Below, in pieces: positions 16,572 through 25,613 of a stretch of 64,000 nt of DNA. The first letter of the stretch is position 1, and each line of letters begins with the position of its first letter. A program made the translations under genes and the position numbers. Below the pieces are notes generated by a model, which saw only the letters and a program-made list of their open reading frames with translations, had not been told where the DNA came from and searched no databases. Source of the DNA: Austwickia sp. (GTDB taxonomy: Bacteria > Actinomycetota > Actinomycetes > Actinomycetales > Dermatophilaceae); assembly GCA_016699675.1 (NCBI GenBank), contig CP064985.1, forward strand, positions 3,720,001 to 3,784,000. The letters run 5' to 3'.

Positions 16572-18452
16572 CTACGAGGTGAATTCGGCCAGGCCGCTGC
16601 GGGCCTGGGCCAGCCACGCCTCGCGGGCCTCCAGGGCCTCCTTGGCCTTCCCGATCTTCTTCGCGTCCCCGCTGGCCTCGGCCTTGGCGAGGTCGGCGCG
16701 CAGCCCCTCGCACGCCGCCTCCAGCTGCGTCACCAGGCTCTGGGCTCGGGCGGCGACCTCGGGGTTGGACCGGTGCCACTTGCGGTCCTCGGCGTCGCGG
16801 ACCGCCGCCTCGACGCGGCGCATGCTCTTCTCGATCCGGTCCATGTCGGCGCGGGGGACCTTGCCCGCCGCGTCCCACTTGTCCTGGATCTGCCGCAGGC
16901 CGGCCTTCGCCGCCTCGAGGTCCTTGATCGGAAGCAGCGCCTGGGCCTGCTTCAGCAGGTCCTCCTTGACCTTGAGGTTCTCGGAGTACTCCTCGTTCTC
17001 CGCGGCCACCACCTGGTCCTTGGCCGCGAAGAAGCTGTCCTGGGCCGCCTTGAACCGCGTCCACAGCGCGTCATCGTCGCCGCGGGAGGCCCGGCCCGCC
17101 TGCCGCCACCGGTCCATGAGCCGTTTGAACGCCCCCGCGGTCGAGCCCCATTCGGTGCTCTGCGCGAGGCGCTCGGCCTCTTCGACCAGTTCCTCCTTCG
17201 CCGCCTTCGCGGCGGACTGGGCGTTGCCGAGCTGGGCGAAGTGCACCCGCCGGAGCTTGTCGAAGCCGTTGCGTGCGCTCGAGAGGCGATGCCAGAGGGA
17301 CTGCTCGGTCTCGCGGTCGAGCTTCGGGCCGTCCTTCTGGGCGGCCTTCCAGTCGTCGAGCAGTTGCCGCATCTGCGTGCTGCTCGCCTTCCACTGAATC
17401 CGCTCCTCGGGCTGCCCGGCGATCTTCTCCGCCGCCTCGACGATCGCCTGGCGCCGGGTCTTCGCCGCCTCGCGGGCCTGGGCCCGTTCCGCCGACTCGA
17501 CCTGACGCCGGGCCTCCAGCGCCGTCGCAACGTTCTCGACCTTCGCCGCCAGCGCGACCAGGTCGCCCACCGCGCGCAGGTCTTTGGTGCTCTCGCGCAG
17601 CTTCGCCAGGCCGTCCGCGGCCTCCTTGGACGACAGCTCGGTCTGGGTGACGCGCTGGAGCAGCAGGTCCGCCTGGGCGTCCACCTCGGTGTACTTGCGC
17701 GTGAAGTACGCCAGCGCCTCCTCCGGCGTCGCCCCCGGGTAGGAGCCGACCTCCTTCTCGCCCTCGGGGGTCTTGACGAAGACCGTCCCGTCCTCGGCCA
17801 CCCGGCCGAACTCCGAGGAGCGCACCCCCGGTACGGCGGGGTGCAGCCGGCCCGCGACGTACGCCGGGCTGGGCGCCGGAACCGGCGCATGCCGGGCGAG
17901 CGCGGCGGGGGAGGGCACGGGGGGCTTGGGTGCCGGCGCGGGCGTGGGAACCGGTACGTCGGGGGTCGCCCCGGCGTCCGCGCCGGCTTCGTCGGCGGCG
18001 GGGACCGGTACGTCGGGCGCTGCGGCAGCCTCCGTGCTGGCCGGGACCGGCACGTCGGGTGAATCGGCCGTGGGCGCCGGGTCGGCGGTGTCGGCCTGCT
18101 CGGGAGTCTCGACGTCTGGCTCCGGGGGCAGGGAGGACGCGTCGGGGGCCGCGATCTGCATCGCCTCGTCGTCCTCCGCCGCGGCAGACCCCTCGACGGG
18201 CACAACCTCTGGTGCCACCGGCTCGACCTTCGCGACTGCTTCAACCGGCTCGGGCCGCTCGACAGTCTCGACCGCTGCACCCGTCTCGGCCTGCCCGACC
18301 GTCTCGGCCTGCTCGACCGTCTCGACGGGCTCGGCGGCCTCGCTGCCGCCGCCGACGGGCTGCGCCTCCTCGCCGTCGACCGCTGGGGCCTGAGCCCGTT
18401 CCTCGATGTCGGGTGCCTGGACGGAGGCGGGCTGCGAGATCGGCTCGGACAC
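16572..18452 (-). CDS. DUF349 domain protein with long acidic/proline-rich N-terminus
   Basis: The C-terminal 360 residues consist of repeated helical DUF349 modules, seen as recurring W..L.....FD and WR.AGR patterns (for example LWHRLSSARNGFDKLRRVHF, WRQAGRASRGDDDALWTRFK, KWDAAGKVPRADMDRIEKSM). The N-terminal 240 residues are Pro/Ala/Val/Glu-rich with repeated PDVPVP and VET units. Start GTG 18452 is chosen because it follows AGGAAGG at 18460-18466; an earlier in-frame start adds unrelated residues. Length 626. It occupies the position between rel and hisS, pointing against both. Function unknown; a coiled, RNA- or ribosome-linked role is only a guess. Confidence 0.85.
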   Translation of the reverse strand: MSEPISQPASVQAPDIEERAQAPAVDGEEAQPVGGGSEAAEPVETVEQAETVGQAETGAAVETVERPEPVEAVAKVEPVAPEVVPVEGSAAAEDDEAMQIAAPDASSLPPEPDVETPEQADTADPAPTADSPDVPVPASTEAAAAPDVPVPAADEAGADAGATPDVPVPTPAPAPKPPVPSPAALARHAPVPAPSPAYVAGRLHPAVPGVRSSEFGRVAEDGTVFVKTPEGEKEVGSYPGATPEEALAYFTRKYTEVDAQADLLLQRVTQTELSSKEAADGLAKLRESTKDLRAVGDLVALAAKVENVATALEARRQVESAERAQAREAAKTRRQAIVEAAEKIAGQPEERIQWKASSTQMRQLLDDWKAAQKDGPKLDRETEQSLWHRLSSARNGFDKLRRVHFAQLGNAQSAAKAAKEELVEEAERLAQSTEWGSTAGAFKRLMDRWRQAGRASRGDDDALWTRFKAAQDSFFAAKDQVVAAENEEYSENLKVKEDLLKQAQALLPIKDLEAAKAGLRQIQDKWDAAGKVPRADMDRIEKSMRRVEAAVRDAEDRKWHRSNPEVAARAQSLVTQLEAACEGLRADLAKAEASGDAKKIGKAKEALEAREAWLAQARSGLAEFTS

Positions 18453-18607
18453 GACGGGGCCTTCCTGGGGGACACCGGCCCCGGTCAGGCAGGGGGCGCG
18501 GCTCGAATGTGGCGTGCCTGACACCTTAACCAATGCACGAGGGATCTCGGGAGAGGGTAAGCGACCAGGTCGGTCGTGCCGCGGGCCGGCGCCTGCGGGC
18601 CTCGCAT

Positions 18608-18613
18608 TAGGGT
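18608..18613 (+). promoter_or_regulatory. -10 box of a probable leaderless transcript
   Basis: TAGGGT, 6 nt, then GTG 18620 of the metallo-hydrolase gene. Confidence 0.5.
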
Positions 18614-18619
18614 GGGGGC

Positions 18620-19318
18620 GTGCTGGTCATCGGATTTCAGGCCGCGTCCTTCGGGACGAACTGCTTCCTCATCGCCCCCTCGGCCGGCGAGGAGTGCGTC
18701 ATCGTCGACCCGGGCATCGGGGTGGCGTCCCGGGTGGCGGAGCTGGTGACGGAATATCGGCTGCGTCCGGCGGCGGTCCTGCTCACCCACGGCCACATCG
18801 ACCACACGTATTCAGTCACGCCGGTCTGCGGCGCCCACGGGGTGGCCGCGCACATCCACGGCGCGGACCGTTACCGCCTCACGGATGCCCTCGCGCAGGT
18901 GGATCCCGAGCTGCTGTTCATGTTGGGCCAGCAGTTCGGCAAGCCCGCCACCTGGAAGGATCCGGACGACGTGGTGGAGTTCGGTTCGGGCGTGGACCTG
19001 GCGATGGCCGGGATGACGTTGCACGCCATCCACTCGCCGGGCCACACCGAGGGCTCCGCGATGTTCCGCGTGGCGGGCGTGCCCGAGCAGCTCGGCACCG
19101 ACTCCGGGCTGTCGCACACCCTGGTCGCCGGCGACGTGCTCTTCCAGGGCGGCATCGGCCGCACGGACCTGCCCGGCGGGTCGGACGCCGACATGATCGC
19201 CAGCCTGCGCGACACCGTGCTCACCCAGTCGGACGAGACGCTGGTGCTGCCGGGCCATGGGCCCGCGACCACGATCGGCCGCGAGCGCGTCACGAACCCC
19301 TTCCTGCAGCACCTCTGA
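18620..19318 (+). CDS. MBL-fold metallo-hydrolase (glyoxalase II-like)
   Basis: The 232-residue protein has the zinc motif TH57GH59ID61H62, a second histidine in HSPGHTEGS, an aspartate in VAGDVLFQGGIGRTDL and a final histidine in VLPGHGPATTIGRE. This is the full dinuclear metallo-beta-lactamase-fold set of the hydroxyacylglutathione hydrolase-like branch. In mycobacteria an MBL gene also lies just before hisS. Substrate is not predictable. It starts at GTG 18620 from a leaderless promoter, divergent from the DUF349 gene. Confidence 0.88.
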   Translation: MLVIGFQAASFGTNCFLIAPSAGEECVIVDPGIGVASRVAELVTEYRLRPAAVLLTHGHIDHTYSVTPVCGAHGVAAHIHGADRYRLTDALAQVDPELLFMLGQQFGKPATWKDPDDVVEFGSGVDLAMAGMTLHAIHSPGHTEGSAMFRVAGVPEQLGTDSGLSHTLVAGDVLFQGGIGRTDLPGGSDADMIASLRDTVLTQSDETLVLPGHGPATTIGRERVTNPFLQHL

Positions 19319-19433
19319 GGCGGCACCGCTCCCGACGTACCGGCCGTCCCTCCCCGCCCGCCCCGGAAACGCGACGCCGCACGGCACCCCGCACCCCCCA
19401 CTGACCCCGCACGACATCAAGGAACCGCACGCC

Positions 19434-20819
19434 ATGAGCACGCAGAAGATCACCCCGCTGTCCGGATTCCCGGAGTGGCTCCCGCAGGAGCGCATCGTGG
19501 AGCAGCTCGTGCTCGACGTGGTGCGGGAGACGTTCGAGCTGCACGGCTATGCGGGCATCGAGACCCGGGCCGTCGAGCCGGTGGAGCGGCTGCTCGGCAA
19601 GGGCGGCGACGCGGACAAGGAGATCTACGGTGTCACGCGCCTGGCGGGTCGGGGCGCCGATGACCGCGGGGGCGACTCCGGCTCCGGTGCGGCGCCCGAG
19701 GATCAGCTCGGCCTGCACTTCGACCTCACGGTGCCGTTCGCCCGGTACGTGCTGGAGAACGCCGGCAAGCTGCAGTTCCCGTTCCGGCGCTACCAGATCC
19801 AAAAGGTCTGGCGGGGGGAGCGACCCCAGGACGGGCGCTTCCGCGAGTTCATCCAGGCCGACATCGACGTCATCGACGCCGGCGAGTTGCCCTTCCACTA
19901 CGAGGTCGAACTGCCGCTGGTGATCGCCGACGCGTTCGCCCGGATCCCCATGGGCCCGTTCCGGATTCAGGTCAACAACCGCAAGATCCCGGAGGGCTTC
20001 TATCTGGGGCTGGGCATCCCGGCGGAGGAAATCACCGCCGTCCTGCGGATCGTCGACAAGATCGACAAGGTCGGCGCCGCGGTGTGCACGGAGATGCTCA
20101 TCGAGGCCGGCCGGACCCCCGAGCAGGCGGCCGCCTGCCTCGCACTGGCCGAGATCTCGGCCGCGGATGTGTCTTTCGCCGACCGGGTCCGCGCGCTCGG
20201 GGTGGACCACCCCGTCCTGGAGGAGGGGCTGGAGCAGCTCAGCGCCGTGGTGGCGGCCGCGGCGGAACACGCCCCAGGGCTCCTCGTCGCCGACCTCAAG
20301 GTGGCGCGGGGGCTCGACTACTACACGGGCACGGTCTACGAGACGCAGCTCATCGGGCACGAGTCGTACGGCTCGATCTGCTCCGGGGGCCGGTACGACG
20401 CGTTGGCCAGCGACGGCCGCACGACGTACCCGGGGGTCGGCATCTCCATCGGCATCTCCCGCCTGGTCGCCAAGCTGATGCCGACGCTGCAGGCCACCCG
20501 ACGTACCCCGGCCGCCGTTCTCGTCTCCCTCGCCGCCGAGAGCGACCGCGCCGCAGCGATGCGGGTGGCCGCGGCCCTGCGCTCGCGGGGCATCCCGTGC
20601 GAGGTGGCCCCGGCGGCGGCGAAGTTCGGCAAGCAGATTCGGTTCGCCGACCGGCGCGGGATCCCGTTCGTGTGGTTCCCGGAATGGACCGACGCGGAGG
20701 GGGTCAGTCACCCGCACGCCGTGAAGGACATTCGCAGTGGCGAGCAGGTCGAGGCGGACCCCGGGCAGTGGCGGCCGCCGGCCGAGGACCTGCGGCCGCG
20801 GGTGGTGCCCGCAGGCTGA
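19434..20819 (+). CDS. hisS: Histidyl-tRNA synthetase
   Basis: Class II aminoacyl-tRNA synthetase charging tRNA-His. Motif 2 is RYQIQKVWRGERPQ. The histidine-specific motifs appear as VARGLDYYTGTVYE and GSICSGGRYDAL, and motif 3 as GVGISIGISRL. Residues from about 360 form the anticodon-binding domain (AVLVSLAAESDRAAAMRVAA). ATG 19434 follows AAGGA and begins the conserved part. Length 461 residues is slightly above the usual 420-430. The sequence lies 115 nt after the metallo-hydrolase gene, and the stop runs directly into a 29-bp tandem repeat. Confidence 0.95.
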   Translation: MSTQKITPLSGFPEWLPQERIVEQLVLDVVRETFELHGYAGIETRAVEPVERLLGKGGDADKEIYGVTRLAGRGADDRGGDSGSGAAPEDQLGLHFDLTVPFARYVLENAGKLQFPFRRYQIQKVWRGERPQDGRFREFIQADIDVIDAGELPFHYEVELPLVIADAFARIPMGPFRIQVNNRKIPEGFYLGLGIPAEEITAVLRIVDKIDKVGAAVCTEMLIEAGRTPEQAAACLALAEISAADVSFADRVRALGVDHPVLEEGLEQLSAVVAAAAEHAPGLLVADLKVARGLDYYTGTVYETQLIGHESYGSICSGGRYDALASDGRTTYPGVGISIGISRLVAKLMPTLQATRRTPAAVLVSLAAESDRAAAMRVAAALRSRGIPCEVAPAAAKFGKQIRFADRRGIPFVWFPEWTDAEGVSHPHAVKDIRSGEQVEADPGQWRPPAEDLRPRVVPAG

Positions 20820-20824
20820 CCGAG

Positions 20825-20911
20825 GACGCCGGCGCGGCCGGCGCCTCGACGCGGACGCCGGCGCGGCCGGCGCCTCGACGCGGACGCCGGCGCGGCCGGC
20901 GCCTCGGCGCC
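20825..20911. repeat. Three 29-bp tandem repeats after hisS
   Basis: Units at 20825-20853 and 20854-20882 are identical; 20883-20911 differs at the last few bases. Each contains GGCGC-GGCCG-GCGCC, able to form a short hairpin. The array starts 6 nt after the hisS stop, lies between hisS (+) and a convergent gene (-), and may serve as a terminator. There are no unique spacers, so it is not CRISPR. Confidence 0.9.
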
Positions 20912-20937
20912 AGAGCCGTCCAGCGCCCGGCAGGACG

Positions 20938-21552
20938 TCAGCGCTGCGGCCCCGGAACGCGCACGCCCGCGGCGGCCAGCTCCAGGGCGGCCAGGCGCCG
21001 GACGACGTCGGTGTCGCCACGCCGCCAGGCCGCGGCAGGGTCGGCGTCGATCCGGGCCAGCACCGGCAGGGGCTGCCGGGCGAGCGCGCGCAGGGCGAAC
21101 AGATCGAGATCACCGGCCGTCTCGGCGAGCCGCCGGGCACTGGAGGCCCGGCGCGCGAAGCCGATCCGGACCCAGGCCCAGGGCACGACGACGGTCAGGA
21201 GCGGCAGCAGCACCGTGAGGAGCCCGGCCACGAGGGCCACCCGTTCGACGGCGGCGACGAAGTCGAGGGCCGACTGGGTCACGTCGGCGTTGGCTCCCGA
21301 CAGGGGTTCCAGAGCGCTGCGGAGGCGGTCGCCCACGACGGGGACGTCGCCGAGCCGACCGCGCGTCTGCGTCAGTCCGTCCTCCACGCGCAGGGACGCG
21401 TCGCGCAACCCGTACGCCGGAGCGGCCAACTGCATGACCACGCCGTGCACGATCCGGCCGACGACGACGCACCCCGCGACCCAGGCGAGGACCACCAGGT
21501 CCACTGCCAGTTGGCGGAATCGTCGCGCCGGCGACTGCGCATACCAGATCAC
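20938..21552 (-). CDS. Hypothetical membrane protein with two helices
   Basis: No family was recognised. The 204-residue product begins IWYAQSPARRFRQLAVD and has a first helix at about residues 14-35. A polar helical segment follows (RVEDGLTQTRGRLGDVPVVGDRLRSAL), then a second hydrophobic segment at about 105-125 (VALVAGLLTVLLPLLTVVVP) and a basic cytoplasmic tail ending RLAALELAAAGVRVPGPQR. The start is GTG 21552, preceded by GGGAG 8 nt upstream. It converges on hisS. Typical codon use suggests a real gene. Confidence 0.7.
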   Translation of the reverse strand: MIWYAQSPARRFRQLAVDLVVLAWVAGCVVVGRIVHGVVMQLAAPAYGLRDASLRVEDGLTQTRGRLGDVPVVGDRLRSALEPLSGANADVTQSALDFVAAVERVALVAGLLTVLLPLLTVVVPWAWVRIGFARRASSARRLAETAGDLDLFALRALARQPLPVLARIDADPAAAWRRGDTDVVRRLAALELAAAGVRVPGPQR

Positions 21553-22005
21553 GGCTAACTCCCAGGGGGTACGGTCCGGGCGGGGCGGCGTTGTGGGGCA
21601 CGCTACGCGGCGGCGGCGCGTTGTCGTCGCAGAGCATCGCGGTGGAACTGCGGCCGGTGGGCTCGATCTGCGCCTGGTAGGTCCGCCCGACGCGGCCCAA
21701 CCGACACCCCTTCTCAAGTGATGGAGATCACACAAACGTTCCCGGACGTCCCGAATGTATCGACGCGCTCTGCTGGCCCGTTTCCGGGGCTTCTCGGAAT
21801 TTCGTTGACCGCAAGCCCATTTCCCGGTCTTGCGACGCACCGGCGGATGGGTCTCGACGGCGGCGTCCCGTGGAACTTCCCGTGCGCCGGCGGGCCGCGT
21901 TCCAGGAGGAGTGCCGCCCGCACGGAGGGGACATGACATATTTCGTGGAGAGTAGGACGATCGACTCACTGGCCGGGGGGCCGGTGATCCCGAGGGGGAC
22001 CTGAC
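21553..22005. other. 453-nt gap without a supported gene
   Basis: The gap lies between the divergent membrane-protein gene (-) and xerD (+), so it should hold promoters for both. Bases 21715-21830 are visibly richer in A+T than the surroundings. Short frames of about 70 codons exist on both strands but show no family features. GAGGGGG at 21991-21997 is the xerD ribosome site. Confidence 0.6.
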
Positions 22006-22947
22006 ATGACTGCTGCCGAGCCGGTGGACCTCGATGTCGCCATGCGCATGTGGCTGGACCACTTGCGCGTGGAGAAGGGGGTGGCCCGCAACACCATGCT
22101 GTCCTATGGCCGGGACCTGCGCCGCTACAAGGAGTTCCTGCTCCGGCGCGGCATTGCCGACATCCGTCTGGTGACCCAGGAGGACGTCAGCGCCTTCCTC
22201 ATGGACCTGCGCGACGGCGGCGACGGCCGGGTGCCCCTGTCGGCCGCCTCGTCGGCCCGCTGCCTGGTCGCGGTCCGGGGTCTGCATCGATTCCTGCACG
22301 CCGAGGAGATCACCCCGACCAACCCCGGGGCCGACGTGGCCCCGCCGCGTCCGGTCCAGCGCCTGCCCAAGGCCATCACCACCGACGAGGTCAACCGCCT
22401 CCTGGCGGCGGCGAGCCTCGGTGACACCCCGGTCGCCATGCGCGACCGCGCGCTGTTGGAGCTGCTGTACGGCTGTGGCGCCCGCATCAGTGAGGCGGTC
22501 GGTCTCGACGTCGACGACATCGACCTCAACGCGGGATCGGTGCGGCTGCGGGGGAAGGGCGGCAAGGAGCGGGTGCTGCCCCTGGGCCAGTACGCCCGCG
22601 ACGCCCTGCAGGCCTACCTCGCCCGCGGCCGGCCCCAGCTCACCCGGGAGGGCGCGGGCGGCGGCGGCGCGGCGGTGTTCCTCAACCAGCGGGGCGGGCG
22701 GTTGTCGCGGCAGAGCGCGTGGGCGCTCCTGCAGAGCGCCGCCGAGCGCGCCGGCCTGAAGAACTCGGTCAGTCCGCACACGCTGCGGCACTCGTTCGCC
22801 ACGCACATGCTCGAGGGCGGCGCGGACGTCCGCGTCGTTCAGGAGCTCCTCGGGCATGCCTCCGTGGCGACGACGCAGATCTACACGCTGGTCACCGTGC
22901 AGCACCTGCGCGAGGTCTACGCGCAGAGCCACCCGCGCGCCCGCTGA
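22006..22947 (+). CDS. xerD: Site-specific tyrosine recombinase XerD
   Basis: Chromosome-dimer-resolving recombinase acting with XerC at dif under FtsK control. Residues 5-100 form the SAM-like DNA-binding domain. The catalytic set is complete: R160 (GCGARISEA), K184 (LRGKGGKER), H258 and R261 (SPHTLRHSFATHML), H284 (LLGHASVATT) and Y293 (QIYTLV). Length 313 is normal. Its place directly upstream of parA-scpA-scpB, as in mycobacteria, marks it as the housekeeping XerD and not an element integrase. Confidence 0.93.
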   Translation: MTAAEPVDLDVAMRMWLDHLRVEKGVARNTMLSYGRDLRRYKEFLLRRGIADIRLVTQEDVSAFLMDLRDGGDGRVPLSAASSARCLVAVRGLHRFLHAEEITPTNPGADVAPPRPVQRLPKAITTDEVNRLLAAASLGDTPVAMRDRALLELLYGCGARISEAVGLDVDDIDLNAGSVRLRGKGGKERVLPLGQYARDALQAYLARGRPQLTREGAGGGGAAVFLNQRGGRLSRQSAWALLQSAAERAGLKNSVSPHTLRHSFATHMLEGGADVRVVQELLGHASVATTQIYTLVTVQHLREVYAQSHPRAR

Positions 22948-22976
22948 CGCGAATTCGTCGGCCCTCCGGCCGTTGA

Positions 22977-22982
22977 TATCCT
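22977..22982 (+). promoter_or_regulatory. Candidate -10 box for parA
   Basis: TATCCT lies 5 nt before an in-frame GTG at 22988. It could make a leaderless message starting ParA 16 codons upstream of ATG 23036, or serve as promoter for the shorter form. Confidence 0.35.
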
Positions 22983-23035
22983 CGCGGGTGACGATCGGCG
23001 TGAGCCGAGCGTCCCCCCACAACTGGAGGGCGATC

Positions 23036-23965
23036 ATGAGCTCCGAGGCAGTCGACCTCGACGTGGGCGCCGACAGCGCCCTGCTGCACGAGCACCTCCC
23101 CGGCACCGAGTCGGCGGCCCTGGGCACCCAGGGCCCGACGGGCCGTCCCATGCCGAGCTTCCCCGACCCCGCACCGCTGACCTCGCACGGCCCGGCCCGG
23201 GTCATCGCGATGTGCAACCAGAAGGGGGGCGTCGGCAAGACCACGACGACGATCAACCTCGGGGCGGCGCTCGCCGAGCAGGGCCGCAAGGTGCTGCTGG
23301 TCGACTTCGACCCCCAGGGCGCACTCTCGGTGGGACTCGGGATCCGCACCCATGACCTGGACGTCACGGTCTACAACCTGCTGGTCGAGCGCGGCCACGA
23401 CATCCACGACGTGATCGTGCACACGCGGGTGCCGAACCTCGACGTGGTCCCGGCCAACATCGACCTCTCGGCCGCGGAGGTGCAGCTCGTCGGCGAGGTG
23501 GCCAGGGAGATGGTACTCGCCCGAACGCTGCGGCCGATCCTCGATGAGTACGACGTCGTCCTCATCGACTGCCAACCCTCGCTGGGCCTGCTCACGGTCA
23601 ACGCGCTGACCTCGGCGCACGGCGTCGTCATCCCGCTGGAGTGCGAGTTCTTCGCCATGCGCGGCGTCGCCCTGCTCGTCGAGACCATCGAGAAGGTCTG
23701 CGACCGGTTGAACCCGCGGCTGCAGGTCGACGGCATCCTCGCCACGATGTACGACGGGCGGACCCTGCACAGCCGCGAGGTCGTGCGCAGCGTCGTCGAC
23801 CACTTCCAGGACCTGGTGTTCCACACGGTCATCAGCCGGACGGTGAAATTCCCCGACGCGACGCTCGCGGCCGAGCCGATCACGTCGTACGCCCCCGGCA
23901 CGGCCGCAGCGGAGTCGTACCGGCAGCTCGCGCGCGAGCTGATCGCGCGCGGGGGTGCGGCCTGA
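23036..23965 (+). CDS. ParA/Soj-family chromosome-partition ATPase
   Basis: Deviant Walker ATPase of the ParA family: the P loop NQKGGVGKTTTTINLGAAL comes after about 55 variable residues, followed by LLVDFDPQGALSVGLG and VLIDCQPSLGLLTVNAL. Adjacent scpA and scpB imply a role in chromosome organisation together with SMC-ScpAB. No parB follows, so it is not the main parAB pair. ATG 23036 is used because GGAGGG precedes it; GTG 22988 in frame, right after TATCCT, would add 16 residues. Length 309. Confidence 0.88.
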   Translation: MSSEAVDLDVGADSALLHEHLPGTESAALGTQGPTGRPMPSFPDPAPLTSHGPARVIAMCNQKGGVGKTTTTINLGAALAEQGRKVLLVDFDPQGALSVGLGIRTHDLDVTVYNLLVERGHDIHDVIVHTRVPNLDVVPANIDLSAAEVQLVGEVAREMVLARTLRPILDEYDVVLIDCQPSLGLLTVNALTSAHGVVIPLECEFFAMRGVALLVETIEKVCDRLNPRLQVDGILATMYDGRTLHSREVVRSVVDHFQDLVFHTVISRTVKFPDATLAAEPITSYAPGTAAAESYRQLARELIARGGAA

Positions 23966-24060
23966 TCGGCGAGGCTCCTGCCGTCGGCGACGTTGTCGAG
24001 GCCGACCCGGATGGCGGCCTGGGCCCCGACGCACCGCAGGAGGCGCTGACCCCGGGCGGC

Positions 24061-24894
24061 GTGCTGACCCGGCGGGCCCCCGCCGCGCCGTTCGAGGTTC
24101 ACCTGGAGCAGTTCGACGGCCCGTTCGATCTCCTCCTGGGGCTCATCGGCAAGCACCGGCTGGACGTCACCGAGATCGCGCTGGCCGCCGTCACCGACGA
24201 GTTCATCGCGCACCTGCGCGCCCAGCAGGGCGAGGGGGCCGACTGGGACCTCTCGGAGACGACCGAATTCCTCGTCGTGGCCGCCACCCTCCTCGACCTG
24301 AAGGCGGCCCGGCTGCTGCCCCGCCTGGACGGTGACGACGAGGACCTCGAACTCATCGAGGCGCGGGACCTGCTGTTTGCCCGACTCCTGCAGTACCGGG
24401 CCTTCAAGGAGGTCGCGGCCACGTTCGCCGTACGGATGGACACGCTGGGACGGGTCGTCGCGCGCCAGGCCGGCCTCGACGAACGGTTCGCCGGGCTGTT
24501 GCCCGAGCTGACCCTGGGCGTCGATCCGGACCGGTTCGCGCGCATCGCCGCGCTGGCGATGATCCCCAAGCTGCCGCCGACGGTCGCGCTGGAGCACCTG
24601 CACGCCGCGAAGGTGAGCGTCCGCGAGCAGTCCGTCCTCGTCACGGGCGCCCTGCGGGCGCACGGCGCGCTGGCCTTTCGCAAGCTGGTCGAGGACGCGG
24701 ACTCGACCCTGGTCATCGTTGCCCGCTTCCTCGTCGTGCTCGAGCTGTTCCGCGACGGCTCCGTGGCGTTCGATCAGGCCGAGTCCCTCGGCCCGCTCAC
24801 GGTCCGGTGGACCGGCGCGGACGGTGCGGACGAGGCGCTGGCGCAGCGGCTGGCGCAGGAGTACGACGAGCCCGCGGAGCAGGAGGAGCCGTGA
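24061..24894 (+). CDS. scpA: Segregation and condensation protein A
   Basis: Kleisin subunit that bridges the SMC heads with ScpB. Signature near the N-terminus: FEVHLEQFDGPFDLLLGLIGKHRLDVTEIALA, ending in the winged-helix part (VIVARFLVVLELFRDGSVAFDQAE). The start is uncertain. GTG 24061 is the only ordinary start shortly before the conserved part, but its AGGAGG (24038-24043) is 17 nt away. CTG 23962 overlapping the parA stop would add 33 residues. Length 277. The stop overlaps the scpB GTG. Confidence 0.9.
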   Translation: MLTRRAPAAPFEVHLEQFDGPFDLLLGLIGKHRLDVTEIALAAVTDEFIAHLRAQQGEGADWDLSETTEFLVVAATLLDLKAARLLPRLDGDDEDLELIEARDLLFARLLQYRAFKEVAATFAVRMDTLGRVVARQAGLDERFAGLLPELTLGVDPDRFARIAALAMIPKLPPTVALEHLHAAKVSVREQSVLVTGALRAHGALAFRKLVEDADSTLVIVARFLVVLELFRDGSVAFDQAESLGPLTVRWTGADGADEALAQRLAQEYDEPAEQEEP

Positions 24895-25613
24895 CCGACG
24901 GTGACCAAAGGGGCCACGAGGATCTGAGCGGCCTCGACGGCGACCTGGGAGCCCAGGACCCCCGGGAATCCGCGGGCGGCGGCGAGCCGACCGACGGCGA
25001 CCCGGCCAGCGGCGGGCTCGACCCCGAGCAGGAAGCGCCGGAGGTCGACGTGTGGGCGCTGCCGGGCGGCCCCCGGGCGGCGCTGGAGGCCGTGCTGATG
25101 GTCGTCGAGGAGCCGGTGAGCGAGCAGGACCTCGCCGGGGTGTTGGACCTGCCGGACGGCCAGGTGCATCGCTTGCTGGTGGACCTCGCGGAGGAGTACG
25201 ACCGGGACCGGCGCGGCTTCGCCCTGCGCCCCGTCGGCGGCGGCTGGCGGTTCTATTCTCGGCACGACTACGCCCCGATCGTCGAGCGCTTCGTCCTCGA
25301 CGGGCAGCGGGCGCGGCTGTCGCAGGCGGCGCTGGAGACGCTCGCGGTCGTCGCGTACCGGCAGCCGGTCTCGCGCGCCCGGGTGGGCGCCGTGCGCGGC
25401 GTCAACGTCGATGGCGTCGTCCGGACGTTGCAGACGCGCGGATTGATTCATGAGGTCGGGACGGACCCCGAGCACGGGGCCGTCCTCTACGGAACGACGG
25501 ACTACTTGCTCGATCGGCTCGGCATCGGCTCGCTGGACGAGCTGCCGGCACTGGCGCCGTACTTGCCGGACGCCGACCTGATCGAGGAGATCGCACGGGA
25601 AGGTGGGGCATGA
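24891..25613 (+). CDS. scpB: Segregation and condensation protein B
   Basis: Winged-helix partner of ScpA in the condensin complex. After an acidic N-terminal stretch of about 55 residues the family motif LEAVLMVVEEPVSEQDLAGVL appears, followed by the conserved LSQAALETLAVVAYRQPVSRARVGAVRGVNVDGV and a C-terminal YGTTDYLLDRLGI. GTG 24891 follows AGGAGG and overlaps the scpA stop, and the stop overlaps the rluB ATG, so scpA-scpB-rluB are translationally coupled. Length 240. Confidence 0.94.
   Translation: MTDGDQRGHEDLSGLDGDLGAQDPRESAGGGEPTDGDPASGGLDPEQEAPEVDVWALPGGPRAALEAVLMVVEEPVSEQDLAGVLDLPDGQVHRLLVDLAEEYDRDRRGFALRPVGGGWRFYSRHDYAPIVERFVLDGQRARLSQAALETLAVVAYRQPVSRARVGAVRGVNVDGVVRTLQTRGLIHEVGTDPEHGAVLYGTTDYLLDRLGIGSLDELPALAPYLPDADLIEEIAREGGA

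Noticed and set aside
20825..20911. Possible CRISPR array
   Set aside because: The units are directly tandem with no unique spacers, only three copies, and no cas genes nearby.
21718..21936. Small frame of about 72 codons before xerD
   Set aside because: No ribosome site, odd composition and no recognisable family; overlapping frames on the other strand are equally open.
22006..22947. Tyrosine recombinase as a sign of an integrated element
   Set aside because: It has the XerD sequence pattern, lies next to parA-scpAB as in other actinobacteria, and no element genes or attachment repeats were found beside it.
23036..23965. Plasmid-type partition system
   Set aside because: There is no ParB gene or parS-like repeats next to it, and the scpAB context is chromosomal.
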